The position numbers and the translations under genes were made by a program. A stretch of DNA of 64,000 bases from an uncultured Collinsella sp. Its GTDB lineage: Bacteria > Actinomycetota > Coriobacteriia > Coriobacteriales > Coriobacteriaceae. The stretch is from assembly GCA_958412345.1 (NCBI GenBank), contig CATYSO010000001.1:1-64000 (forward strand), read 5' to 3'. Shown in pieces: positions 7,367-15,709 of this stretch (position 1 is its first letter; each line of letters starts with the position of its first letter). The notes below the pieces were generated by a model. It made no database searches, was not told where the DNA came from, and was given only the letters and a program-made list of their open reading frames with translations.

Positions 7367-8968
7367 TTAGCCCAGGCGCGGGAACAGCGGGTCGCCCTTC
7401 TCGACGGGCTGACCGCCGGCAAGCAAGCCCCAGGCGCAGATGCCCTTGAGGTCGTCGCTCGCGGCCTCGTCCTCGCAAGACAGGCGACGCAGAGCCTCGG
7501 CAGAAGTCTGGGGCATGAGCGGCATCAGCAGGTGGGCGGCGATGCGGATGGCCTCGAGCAGGTTGTAGATCACAAATGCCAGCTCGTCAGCCTTGGCCTC
7601 GTCCTTGGCAAGCGCCCAGGGCTCGGAGTCCTCGATGTAGTGGTTGGCGGCATGGATGAGCTCCATGACCTCATCCTTGGCTCCACCGTAATCGAGCACG
7701 TCCATCTTGGCCATGTAGCGCTCGACCAAACCGTCGGCAATCTTTGCCAGCGGGTTATCGAACGCGTCGGCAGACGCCGGTTTAGCCGGGGCGCAGCCGT
7801 CAAAGTACTTTGCGCTCATGTTGAGCGAGCGCGAGATAAGATTGCCCCAGCTGTTGGCCAGGTCGGCGTTGTAGACCTGCTCCATGCGCTCGAAGCTGAT
7901 GGCGCCGTCGGTGCCGGGGACGACGTCGGTCATGAAGTAGTAGCGATAGCCCTCGACACCCAGCATGTCGATAACATCCTGCGGAGCGATGGCATTGCCG
8001 CGGCTCTTGGACATCTTCTCGGCCTTGCCGGTCTCGGCATTGCGCACGGTCAGGAAGCCGTGGGCAAAGACGTGCTCGGGCAGGGCCTCGCCGATGGCCA
8101 TGAGCATGGCGGGCCAAATGACGCAGTGGAAGCGAATGATGTCCTTACCCACAATATGGAACTGCGCGGGCCAGCGATAGGCCAGCTCGGCACGGGCCTC
8201 GTCGGTGTCGACACCGTAGCCGACGGCAGTCATATAGTTGAGCAGCGCATCGAACCACACGTAGGTCACGTGACCCTCGTCAAACGGGACCTGAATGCCC
8301 CAGTCAAAGCTCGTACGGCTCACGGAAAGGTCGTTGAGGCCGCCCTCGACAAAGCTGCGCACCTCGTTCATACGGAACGCAGGCTCAACAAAGTCGGGGT
8401 GCTCGTCATAGAGCTTGAGCAGCTTGTCCTGGAAGGCGGAGAGCTTAAAGAAGTAGGACTCCTCCTGCACGCGCTCGAGCGGACGGTGGCAATCGGGGCA
8501 CAGGTGCTGGCCGACGCTACCGTACTCTTCGTCACCCTTCTGGACCTGCGTATCGGTAAAGTAGGTCTCGTCGGGCACGCAGTACCAGCCGTCATAGCTG
8601 CCCTTATACAGGTAGCCGGACTCCTTCATGCGCTCCCACAGATACTGCACGGCGTGATGCTGGCGCGGCTCGGTGGTGCGAATGAAGTCGTCGTTGGAGA
8701 TCTCGAGCTTGCTCCAAAGCTCCTTGAAGTGCGGAGCCTGGCTGTCGGTCCACTCCTGCGGCGTCATGTTGTGCTTGGCAGCGGCCTCGGCGACCTTCTC
8801 GCCGTGCTCGTCCATGCCAGTCAGGAACTTAACGTTATAGCCGGCGGAGCGGCGATAGCGAGCCTGAACGTCGGCGATGATGGTGGAATAAGCCGTGCCC
8901 AGGTGCGGATCGGCGTTGACGTAGTAGATGGGCGTCGTGATAAAGAACGAAGGCTTGCTTTGATCCAT
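7367..8968 (-). CDS. metG: Methionyl-tRNA synthetase
   Basis: Charges initiator and elongator tRNA-Met. The 533-residue product is the short form, without the C-terminal dimerisation/tRNA-binding domain. The class I signature is HLGT (usual form HIGH) in DPHLGTAYST, and KMSKSRGN is intact. A CPDC pair with an upstream WYCVPDE Cys marks the connective/zinc region. It follows rsmI by 69 nt in the same direction. No T-box or other leader element was seen upstream. Confidence 0.96.
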   Translation of the reverse strand: MDQSKPSFFITTPIYYVNADPHLGTAYSTIIADVQARYRRSAGYNVKFLTGMDEHGEKVAEAAAKHNMTPQEWTDSQAPHFKELWSKLEISNDDFIRTTEPRQHHAVQYLWERMKESGYLYKGSYDGWYCVPDETYFTDTQVQKGDEEYGSVGQHLCPDCHRPLERVQEESYFFKLSAFQDKLLKLYDEHPDFVEPAFRMNEVRSFVEGGLNDLSVSRTSFDWGIQVPFDEGHVTYVWFDALLNYMTAVGYGVDTDEARAELAYRWPAQFHIVGKDIIRFHCVIWPAMLMAIGEALPEHVFAHGFLTVRNAETGKAEKMSKSRGNAIAPQDVIDMLGVEGYRYYFMTDVVPGTDGAISFERMEQVYNADLANSWGNLISRSLNMSAKYFDGCAPAKPASADAFDNPLAKIADGLVERYMAKMDVLDYGGAKDEVMELIHAANHYIEDSEPWALAKDEAKADELAFVIYNLLEAIRIAAHLLMPLMPQTSAEALRRLSCEDEAASDDLKGICAWGLLAGGQPVEKGDPLFPRLG

Positions 8969-9037
8969 GGGGTTTGTCCTCCAGAAAAACGTTGCATACA
9001 GGGGATGATTCTAGCGCAAGGGCTGGATATCCTCCAT

Positions 9038-9916
9038 CTATTGCATATCGAGCACCATGGCATAGACATCGCGCTTGCGGCGCGAATACTTCTGAGACAG
9101 GCGCTTGGCCACTGCAGAGGCGGGCTCCCCCTCCTCGAGCGCGGTGCGGATATCCTCGCGCAGGGCCTCGTCGGGATCCGCTACCGCAGCGCCAACCGGC
9201 GCGATGCCGGCCTCCTCATCCTCGCTCGGCGGCGCGATGACCAGCGCAATCTCGCCCTTTACCTCGCCGCGAGCACGCAGCTCCTCGGCAAGCTGGTCAG
9301 CGGGCCCGCGCAAGACCTCCTCGTGCAGCTTGGTGAGTTCGCGGCAGACGGCAACCTCACGCTGGGGAAAGACCTCCGCCACGGCCTCGAGCGTCGCCAC
9401 GATGCGATGTGGAGACTCGTAGAAGATGAGTGCGCCGGGCACCACGGCAAGGCGCTGCAAACGGCGCACACGGTCGCCGTGCTTTCGGCCCAAAAAGCCC
9501 TCGAAGAAAAAATGCTCGCAGGGAATGCCGGACGAAACAAGCGCCGTGACGCAAGCAGAGGGCCCGGGAATAACTTCGACGGGCACATCGGCCTCACGCG
9601 CCGCCTCGACCAGCGCCTGGCCGGGATCGGACACGCTCGGCATGCCGGCGTCCGAGGCAAAGGCGAAGGTCTCCCCCGCCAGCAGACGGTCGACCAGGCC
9701 GGCAGCGCGGCTGGCGATCACATTCTCGTCGCAACGGACAAGCGGCTTGGAAATGCCCAGGTGCATCAGCAGCTTTGACGTCACACGCGTGTCTTCGCAG
9801 CAGATGACATCGGCAGCGGCAAAGGCCTCGCCAACGCGCGGGGACAGGTCACCCAGGTTGCCGATGGGCGTGCCGACCACATAGAGTTTGCCCGTATGGG
9901 CGCTGTTTTGCGTCAT
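9038..9916 (-). CDS. rsmI: 16S rRNA (cytidine1402-2'-O)-methyltransferase
   Basis: A tetrapyrrole-methylase-fold enzyme that 2'-O-methylates C1402 in the decoding centre. The 292-residue product shows the family N-terminus LYVVGTPIGNLGDLSPR, then CEDTRVTSKLL, DAGMPSVSDPG, IPGPSACVTAL and FFEGFLGRK. The start lies 6 nt after the stop of the GH5-like gene, so the two are likely on one transcript. The usual downstream partner in Gram-positives, metG, follows here. Confidence 0.96.
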   Translation of the reverse strand: MTQNSAHTGKLYVVGTPIGNLGDLSPRVGEAFAAADVICCEDTRVTSKLLMHLGISKPLVRCDENVIASRAAGLVDRLLAGETFAFASDAGMPSVSDPGQALVEAAREADVPVEVIPGPSACVTALVSSGIPCEHFFFEGFLGRKHGDRVRRLQRLAVVPGALIFYESPHRIVATLEAVAEVFPQREVAVCRELTKLHEEVLRGPADQLAEELRARGEVKGEIALVIAPPSEDEEAGIAPVGAAVADPDEALREDIRTALEEGEPASAVAKRLSQKYSRRKRDVYAMVLDMQ

Positions 9917-9922
9917 ATCAAC

Positions 9923-10984
9923 CTATTCAATCATGCCGCGCTCGAGCGTACCGAGCGCCGCGCGGGCGTCCCATGCTGCAATGCGCTTCTCGGTCTTCCA
10001 CGTTTGGAAGAACCAACCGGCAGCCGGCGCAAACGAAGCCAGCTGGTTGGCGATAAACACGCGCTCGTAGGCATTGCGGCCCTCGGGCGTAACCGACGAG
10101 TTGGCAAAGATCGCCGCGCCCGACCATTCGCCCACCAGCACGGGGAACCCAGTCGAAATCGCTTCTTTAAGTTCGCGCTTGTTACGCGAAATCGCCGTCG
10201 TCAGCCCGCGGGGGCTCGTGATGTCGAGCGCATACTCGTCGCGGTAATGGTACAGGTGAAGGTCCATGTAGACGTTCTTGTACTTGGCGCCGCGCATAAA
10301 ATGCTTCCACTCGCTGGGATGCCCCGACGACGAGAAGACGACGATCTTATCCTCGGGCATATACGAGCGGACGAGCTCGTAGGCATCGCGATAGAAATTG
10401 CGCAGGTAGTGAGCAGGAATGCCATCCGTCATGGTGAAGAGGCTCTTGCGAACGCTCATCTGCGGCGTGTCCAGCAGCTCAATACCCAGCAGGCTCTCGG
10501 CCTCGCCATAGCGATCGGCCAAGCGCTCAAGCACGTCGAGTGCGACATGACGGCCGTTGGTGGACGAATGCCACTCGGCGACAGCCTCCGGCGTGGTGGG
10601 TGAATCGTTGGAATCGCCCTGGCCACCGGGCACAGTTGCCAGATCGAGCAGCACGCGGATGTCGTACTTGGCAGCCCACTCAATCGCGCGGTCGATGTAA
10701 TCGACAACCGATATGTAGGAGGCATCGGACTCCTGTGAGCCAAAGGCATACCAGGGCACCGGCAGACGCACGGCATTGAGACCGATCTGCGCCATGCGAC
10801 GAAAATCGTCCTCGCTCACAAACGTCTCGTAATGGCGGCGCATGCGCTCGTTATAGGCGGCGGTACCCATGGCCTCCTGTAGCTCGGCCGCGTTGGATGC
10901 ACCGGTCGCCGCGTACAGCGACGGGGTCACCCAAGGCTCGGGAATAAACCAGCCAGAGAGATTAACGCCGAGTATCCTCTCCAT
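9923..10984 (-). CDS. GH5-like (exo-beta-1,3-glucanase type) protein with altered acid/base motif
   Basis: A 353-residue protein that opens like the GH5 exo-glucanases (GVNLSGWFIPEPWVTPSLY) and keeps AVRLPVPWYAF, HLYHYRD and the nucleophile motif VLVGEWSG (Glu286). There is no signal peptide, so it is cytoplasmic. The position expected for the acid/base Glu (LLNEP in family members) reads LLDTP (172-174), so normal retaining hydrolysis is doubtful. The start at 10984 has AGGGGG upstream; the longer frame to 11176 is arginine-rich and unlike the family. It heads the rsmI-metG run. Confidence 0.85.
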   Translation of the reverse strand: MERILGVNLSGWFIPEPWVTPSLYAATGASNAAELQEAMGTAAYNERMRRHYETFVSEDDFRRMAQIGLNAVRLPVPWYAFGSQESDASYISVVDYIDRAIEWAAKYDIRVLLDLATVPGGQGDSNDSPTTPEAVAEWHSSTNGRHVALDVLERLADRYGEAESLLGIELLDTPQMSVRKSLFTMTDGIPAHYLRNFYRDAYELVRSYMPEDKIVVFSSSGHPSEWKHFMRGAKYKNVYMDLHLYHYRDEYALDITSPRGLTTAISRNKRELKEAISTGFPVLVGEWSGAAIFANSSVTPEGRNAYERVFIANQLASFAPAAGWFFQTWKTEKRIAAWDARAALGTLERGMIE

Positions 10985-11176
10985 CACTGCCCCCTTCGGA
11001 TCATGCAGGTCGAACCCGCATCGTATTGCATAGGATAAGTATCGTTTTGAGTATACCCGCGTGTGCGGACAGGCGACCGAACGGTCTGTAAAGTGACGCG
11101 AAAGTGGGAGGAATGTCTGGGGCGGGCGGGCTCGGAATGGTGCGACGAGGTGTGTACGCGCGCCGGAGGCAGGCAC

Positions 11177-11224
11177 CGGAAAGTGTGTCCCGTTCTATCG
11201 CTCAATAATGGGGCGCATTTTCCG
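11177..11224. repeat. Hairpin LIR6, 18-bp stem with G-U pairs only
   Basis: Arms 11177-11194 and 11207-11224 pair along all 18 positions if four G-U pairs are allowed. The core reads GTGTCCC / GGGGCGC. It lies just left of the tRNA-Phe unit. The rest of the gap between 10985 and 11234 shows no gene; it is the likely promoter region of the GH5-like gene. Confidence 0.7.
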
Positions 11225-11234
11225 CAGAACCCTA

Positions 11235-11466
11235 CATAAAAGAAAAGGACCCCTTTGCAGAGGTCCTAGTCAATTCAAGGTGGCGGGGAAGGGAATCGCG
11301 TCCGCGCGCTGCGCGGACGGACCGCTGCGGCGCTTACGCGCCTTGCGAGCTGCGCTGGCAAACGCTTACGCGTTTACTCAGCTCCGCGCCCTCACGGGGT
11401 TCGATTCCATGTGGGGGCTGCATAAAAGAAAAGGACCCCTTTGCAGAGGTCCTAGTCAATTCAAGG

Positions 11467-11484
<18 letters not shown>
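11235..11484. repeat. Duplicated tRNA-Phe 3' end enclosing a hairpin array
   Basis: A perfect 64-bp direct repeat (11235-11298 and 11421-11484) carries the tRNA-Phe terminator and 3' end up to the T-loop. The 122 bp between them hold CGTCCGCGC-GCT-GCGCGGACG, GGCGC-TTAC-GCGCC and AAACGC-TTAC-GCGTTT, then an inverted T-arm copy (GGGGTTCGATTCC). The order matches the unit after tRNA-Leu, but the direct repeats are different because each copies its own tRNA. Confidence 0.9.
11424..11453 (-). terminator. Terminator of tRNA-Phe
   Basis: AGGACC-TCTGCAAAGG-GGTCCT followed by TTTCTTTT on the minus strand. An identical copy lies at 11238-11267. Confidence 0.8.
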
Positions 11485-11539
<55 letters not shown>

Positions 11540-11571
11540 ATTTGAGGTGTGCCTTGTTTCAAGGCTTGATT

Positions 11572-11599
11572 AGTATAACCAAGGACGCGTTCCGGTCAA
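11572..11599 (-). promoter_or_regulatory. Promoter of tRNA-Phe
   Basis: TTGACC and TATACT on the minus strand with a 16-bp spacer, ending about 32 nt before the tRNA. Confidence 0.75.
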
Positions 11600-11662
11600 C
11601 CGAGAATTTCAAAAAAGTTTTTGAGCACAGCCTCGGTTCTTTAAATCGGCACGTCAGAGGCA

Positions 11663-11950
11663 TCAGCCGGCAGCAAGAAGTTTTTCGCTCAGAGCCGCAC
11701 GGGCAAACTCACTTGGCGTCATCCCCTCGGCAGCCGCCCGTCGACGAATGGCCTCCTTCATTCCCAGAGGAATCTTGACCGACAGCGTTGCCGTCCCCTC
11801 ACCTGAGAGTGGGGGCCGTCCATGCACGATCCCACCAACGGTGTGTTCGCCATCCGGAAACTCTCCGCGCTCGTACGACTCACACCACGCGTCAATCATT
11901 TCATCCGTTACAACCTGACCATTAGCGGCCGTATACGTCTTGCCCATCAT
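11663..11950 (-). CDS. Ribbon-helix-helix antitoxin-like protein
   Basis: A 95-residue protein. The C-terminal half (TATLSVKIPLGMKEAIRRRAAAEGMTPSEFARAALSEKL) fits a ribbon-helix-helix DNA-binding fold, with the beta strand at TLSVKIP. The N-terminal half (TYTAANGQVVTDEMIDAWCESYERGEFPDG) is the type that precedes this fold in actinobacterial antitoxins and contacts the toxin. AAGGGG lies upstream of tandem ATGs (11950, 11947). A full toxin gene should sit immediately upstream, but only a stub is present (11931-12002). Confidence 0.85.
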   Translation of the reverse strand: MMGKTYTAANGQVVTDEMIDAWCESYERGEFPDGEHTVGGIVHGRPPLSGEGTATLSVKIPLGMKEAIRRRAAAEGMTPSEFARAALSEKLLAAG

Positions 11951-12002
11951 CGACCCCTTCCGTCAGGTGCTTTTTAGCGTTGGGATGGATCTCAACATCC
12001 AT
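11931..12002 (-). pseudogene. 5' stub of a toxin gene
   Basis: From the ATG at 12002, preceded by GGAGGAG, the frame reads MDVEIHPNAKKHLTEG and stops after 23 codons inside the antitoxin. I recall toxins paired with this antitoxin type in Coriobacteriia beginning with a near-identical MDVEIHP-AKKHLTE. The rest of such a gene (roughly 70 codons) is missing, and the junction falls just before the antitoxin ribosome site, as from a deletion. Confidence 0.55.
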
Positions 12003-12060
12003 GCATCTTCTCCTCCATCTTACCCAATTTCGTATGACGAAAGTCCGCTGTCGCCAATTC

Positions 12061-12420
12061 TTAAGCCGGCACGCGTTGGAGAGCAGGGGTCGAAACAATG
12101 ATTGAAGAGCGCTCTAGTGCGGCCCAGGCGCCGGGGCAGGAGCACATACGCCAGGGACATACGTTTTCGTAGCGCGCGAGGATATTGCCGTCGCGATCGA
12201 TGAAGGCGATGTCGATGGGATAGGCCATAAAACACGTGTGGACCGAAGAGCAGCGTGGAAACGCCATGACGAGCGGCAGGCCGTTGGCGGCAACCGGACG
12301 CCGTCCCAGCATGCCGCGCAGGCGCACGACAAACGACTCCGCCACCGCAAACTCGGCCGGCGTCCAACCCAGCCTATTGAGTGCCTGCGCGTAGGCGATG
12401 TAGGACGAGACCGCGGTCAC
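12061..12420 (-). CDS. DUF192 family protein
   Basis: A 119-residue protein with the DUF192 core RLRGMLGR, GLPLVMAFPRC and HTCFMAYPIDIAFIDRDGNIL. Members are small beta-barrel proteins of unknown role, often next to Tad pilus genes. The chosen start is GTG at 12420: it overlaps the TadE/F stop (ATGTGA), follows a GGGGGTGG ribosome site and gives the family-typical length. An ATG at 12525 would read 105 bp into the preceding gene. It is the last gene of the Tad operon. There is no signal peptide. Confidence 0.82.
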   Translation of the reverse strand: MTAVSSYIAYAQALNRLGWTPAEFAVAESFVVRLRGMLGRRPVAANGLPLVMAFPRCSSVHTCFMAYPIDIAFIDRDGNILARYENVCPWRMCSCPGAWAALERSSIIVSTPALQRVPA

Positions 12421-12893
12421 ATGACCACCCCCGGACGCCATGGATCGACCGTCACCGCGCGCTCGTGCGACAACGTTGTCGGCGCCCCCAGCGGAACGCC
12501 AGCGATGCTGAGAGAAGTCGGCCACGGCTCATAGTGCATGGTGCAGGTGTAGGTCCTAAACGTACCGGATAGGGAGAGCAGGCCACCATCCGATGCCTCC
12601 GCGCCTTGCTCGCTCGACACTTCGATCTGCAAGTCATAGCCTTCCATGGCATTCAGAATTTGAGTCTGGACCGTCGCCAAGGCATCGACAGAGCTTTCGT
12701 CGCCCTCCCCCTCCGACGCCACGGCGTGCGCCAACACGATGTCGGGCACCACGCGGTCGAAGCGCGCGACAGCGCTGGCAAAGATCATGACGTTGTACAC
12801 GATGAGTGCCAGCACCAGCAAAACGGGCGTAACCACTGCCATCTCCACCGTCGCCTGGGCGCGCTCCTCGCGCAGACGCATGCGGATACTCAT
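12417..12893 (-). CDS. TadE/TadF-like minor pseudopilin
   Basis: A 158-residue protein with a short basic N-terminus, the motif EERAQATVEMAVV and one hydrophobic helix (TPVLLVLALIVYNVMIFASA), then an extracytoplasmic domain. This is the TadE/TadF plan: a prepilin-like protein processed by the Tad prepilin peptidase. The motif E-[ED]-x-A-Q-x-T-x-E is shared with three other proteins of the operon. Start and upstream stop share a base (TAATG). Confidence 0.82.
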   Translation of the reverse strand: MSIRMRLREERAQATVEMAVVTPVLLVLALIVYNVMIFASAVARFDRVVPDIVLAHAVASEGEGDESSVDALATVQTQILNAMEGYDLQIEVSSEQGAEASDGGLLSLSGTFRTYTCTMHYEPWPTSLSIAGVPLGAPTTLSHERAVTVDPWRPGVVM

Positions 12894-15046
12894 TACGACC
12901 CACCGCCCAGAGCGCCAACCAGCGTGGCGACATCGACGGTGAGCGGGATGGAGCCACCGCCGGGCAGAGGAATCTCCGCAAGCGTGAACACCGTACCGCT
13001 GATGGTGCGTTCGACTTGATATTCCAACGCCTCGCAAAGCGCCTTGGGATCGGTCACGCCCAACGGAATACTTCGCAGCTTGTCTTGCGCTTGAGAGAGA
13101 CCGGCAATGTCAGACCCCGGGCTCTTAATGACGTTGGCGGAATCGGTCAGCACCGGCTTTCGCAGGCGCAAGTCGCACGGTTCCAAACCCAGCGCCGCCA
13201 CGGACGCCGAAACGGTATCGCCGAGCCACGATGCAATGGAGCCCAACGCGCCGCTGCCCCCTCCTAGGCCTTTAATCATCTCGTCCATAAGTTCGTCGGC
13301 CGAACCTTGGATGTCTCCGTATCCCACAAGCAGCCGTCCCCAGACATCCATGACGCCATCGAGTACGCCGGCAACGCCACCCGAGCGTTCCTTCAATGTC
13401 GAGAAAAATCGCGAAAGCACGTTGTTTTGCGCCGTCGCCTCATCGGGCGCCAGCACCGCGGCAGAGATGGCACCGCGATCGCCAAGCCTGACTGCCGTGT
13501 TAAACGAAGAGTTGAGCTCATCAGGGCTCGAGATGGCACCCGAAACCGCAAAGGCAACCACGCCGTTGCGACCGGGCGGAGCGATACGCGGACGCTCGCC
13601 CGAAAGCGCTTTAATGGCCTGGTCAAACGCATTGCTCGCACGGTCGGCCTCATCCTCGGTCTGTCGCATGAGCTCAAGCTCTTTGTTCCGACATTTGACG
13701 TATTCCTCCAAGGCCTTTTTGAACTCGTCGAAGTGATACTCGAAGCCGTTTTCGATAGAGGTTGAAGGCGCCGCAACAGCACCAAGCGACAAAACGCCAA
13801 AATGGCATTTGCTGCATTTATCCTGTCCATCGTAATCGGCAACCGAAGCAAATCCGCTCGGCATCCCTTTCTTATAGTTAGGGCAGGTCGTCCCGTAATG
13901 CAGATACGCCTTGTCATCGTTCACGCTCGTCGGCCACACCGCATCGGTATAGAGTTCCGTCGCCCGAACCTCATCAGAGTTGCGCGGCAGCAGCGGAATA
14001 TAGGAGGAAACCCTGTCTCCGTTCTCGGTTATATGCGCCCGATCGACCTCCGCGCTCGCATAGGTATAAAACGCCTTACGCGCCGCAGACTCTGCCTTCA
14101 TCTCGACACTCGAGCCGTGGGGCTTCTCATTTGTCAGACGCCAATGGTAGTAGTCCTTCGCGCGATCAAGGGCAACTTGGGGCTCCCACGTAACGCTCGA
14201 TGAGTAATGCGGATTTTGAACACCGGAGAGATCCGTTAGGCTTTTCGCACGCTCCCACATGCAAGAACAGCTGCCGACCGAGCCCTTGTCAGACCCACCA
14301 CAATCCGCCAGCCAAGCACGCTCTTTAGCCTTCGCCGTGTCCTCAGAAGCCTTCCGCAGCTCCTCGGCCGCACACTCTAAATCATCTGATGTGTCTTTAA
14401 TGGTATCGGTCGAGATCTCTGATCCTTTGAGCGCAGCGAAGTCGGACTCGGATGTCCTGGGCACGGCAAGCGCCGTACCGGTATAGGTCACACTATCGGT
14501 ATCCTGCGCCGACACCGCCTGCGTGGCACGCGCGGCGATCAGATACGGCAGAGCCGTCTCGATTTTCTGTAAGCCTTCCGATGCGCTTTTGGCAAACTTG
14601 TTGCGCGTTTTAATGATCTCAATCCCGGTGTCGACCATATTGCCGGCAACCGGCTCGGCACCCGGGATGAAAATGGCGACCAGGCCCGTCCCGATCGTGG
14701 CAAACCCCGCCAGCCCCAGACTCAAGATGCTCGCATCAACCACCGTGGCAGCCGTGTGATAGGACGACACTACGTTGGCACCCGCCAGCGCGCCGCTATC
14801 GGCCGCCACCTGGGTATCCCCGGCACGCGACATGCTCCATATCGCCGCGGTCGACGAAAACAACAATGTGAGCACCACTAGGATGACCACGGCAGAAGAA
14901 AGCGTGGTATAGGCGCCGTCTTCGATAAACAGATCGACACCGGCTCGACCCATAAAGCCGCCTCGCTTGCGATGGCAGCTCGGACGGTGCGTCAAAACGC
15001 GTCTAGACCAGAAACGCTTAATCCCATGCAGCAATCCACGAATCAT
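12893..15046 (-). CDS. Large TadG-like pilus-associated protein
   Basis: A 717-residue protein. A cytoplasmic basic stretch (HGIKRFWSRRVL) precedes a membrane helix (LSSAVVILVVLTLLFSSTAAIW), followed by QVAADSGALAGANVV. This resembles the Tad/TadG N-terminal signature where Q..AD.ALAGA follows the helix. The rest is a long external region with a second hydrophobic stretch near residues 95-130, several Cys pairs (CSCMW, CSKCHFG) and helical segments. It probably sits at the pilus base. The start at 15046 follows GGAGG and overlaps the upstream gene by 29 bp. Confidence 0.72.
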   Translation of the reverse strand: MIRGLLHGIKRFWSRRVLTHRPSCHRKRGGFMGRAGVDLFIEDGAYTTLSSAVVILVVLTLLFSSTAAIWSMSRAGDTQVAADSGALAGANVVSSYHTAATVVDASILSLGLAGFATIGTGLVAIFIPGAEPVAGNMVDTGIEIIKTRNKFAKSASEGLQKIETALPYLIAARATQAVSAQDTDSVTYTGTALAVPRTSESDFAALKGSEISTDTIKDTSDDLECAAEELRKASEDTAKAKERAWLADCGGSDKGSVGSCSCMWERAKSLTDLSGVQNPHYSSSVTWEPQVALDRAKDYYHWRLTNEKPHGSSVEMKAESAARKAFYTYASAEVDRAHITENGDRVSSYIPLLPRNSDEVRATELYTDAVWPTSVNDDKAYLHYGTTCPNYKKGMPSGFASVADYDGQDKCSKCHFGVLSLGAVAAPSTSIENGFEYHFDEFKKALEEYVKCRNKELELMRQTEDEADRASNAFDQAIKALSGERPRIAPPGRNGVVAFAVSGAISSPDELNSSFNTAVRLGDRGAISAAVLAPDEATAQNNVLSRFFSTLKERSGGVAGVLDGVMDVWGRLLVGYGDIQGSADELMDEMIKGLGGGSGALGSIASWLGDTVSASVAALGLEPCDLRLRKPVLTDSANVIKSPGSDIAGLSQAQDKLRSIPLGVTDPKALCEALEYQVERTISGTVFTLAEIPLPGGGSIPLTVDVATLVGALGGGS

Positions 15047-15554
15047 AATCTCCCTCCAGCCATTCGGGACGCGATTGATACGAGACATCGACCTTGAGCT
15101 CAACGTAGCCGCCCTCGGCGGTACCACCCATAGCCTGCGCAAACGCACCGATCACAGGCAACGGCTTGACCTCGCCGGAAACGGACACGGACGAGACGCC
15201 ACCCGCACCGGCCCGGCCAAGCTCGATATCCCACGACAACGGCCCGCCGGCATGAAAGATTGAAACGTTGGGCACTGCGGCTAGTCGGCGGCGGGTGAAC
15301 TCCTTAAGATCGTCGTCCTCCGCCGTCGTCGTGGTCATGAGCCGCGCGGTCTCGGCGGCGGCAGACTCCATGACCGCGCGCGTATAGAGCAGGCACACCG
15401 GTTGCAGCGCGAGAAGGATGAGTGTCAGAAACGTCGGCAGCAAAAAAGCGGCCTCGACCGTAGACTGCGCCCGGTCCTCGCGCGCGGCATCAATACAACG
15501 CGATGTCCTTAGCGGCCGCAGCGGCGTCGATAACCGACGTCGAGGCAACGCCAT
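15018..15554 (-). CDS. TadE-like minor pseudopilin
   Basis: About 178 residues. The basic N-terminus is followed by EDRAQSTVEAAFLLPTFLTLILLALQ, the TadE motif and helix, then an external domain ending WIAAWD. The start is uncertain. The frame is open far upstream; ATG 15554 (MALPRRRLST) is the nearest good in-frame start but overlaps the small pilin gene by 65 bp and lacks a clear ribosome site. A start at a rare codon near the upstream stop (15490) is possible, because the ATG there is out of frame. Confidence 0.7.
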   Translation of the reverse strand: MALPRRRLSTPLRPLRTSRCIDAAREDRAQSTVEAAFLLPTFLTLILLALQPVCLLYTRAVMESAAAETARLMTTTTAEDDDLKEFTRRRLAAVPNVSIFHAGGPLSWDIELGRAGAGGVSSVSVSGEVKPLPVIGAFAQAMGGTAEGGYVELKVDVSYQSRPEWLEGDYDSWIAAWD

Positions 15555-15708
15555 GGGATGCCGCCCGCTCAACCAGCGCCGCCAAGCGCCCATCGGTGCC
15601 GGCACGCCAAAGTCCCGCGATCGCCAGCACGATCGATAACAGCGCCACCGTGACGATGGCGTATTCGACCGTCGCCTGAGCAGATTCCTCACGCAGGACA
15701 TCATGCAT
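15490..15708 (-). CDS. Small Flp/TadE-like pilin protein
   Basis: 72 residues: MHDVLREESAQATVEYAI, then a hydrophobic helix (VTVALLSIVLAIAGLW) and a short external tail. The EESAQ-x-T-x-EY motif matches the major Flp pilin of this operon, so it is probably cut by the same peptidase before the hydrophobic helix. It may be a second pilin or a minor subunit. It starts 1 nt after the preceding stop. Confidence 0.75.
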   Translation of the reverse strand: MHDVLREESAQATVEYAIVTVALLSIVLAIAGLWRAGTDGRLAALVERAASHGVASTSVIDAAAAAKDIALY

Positions 15709-15709
15709 T

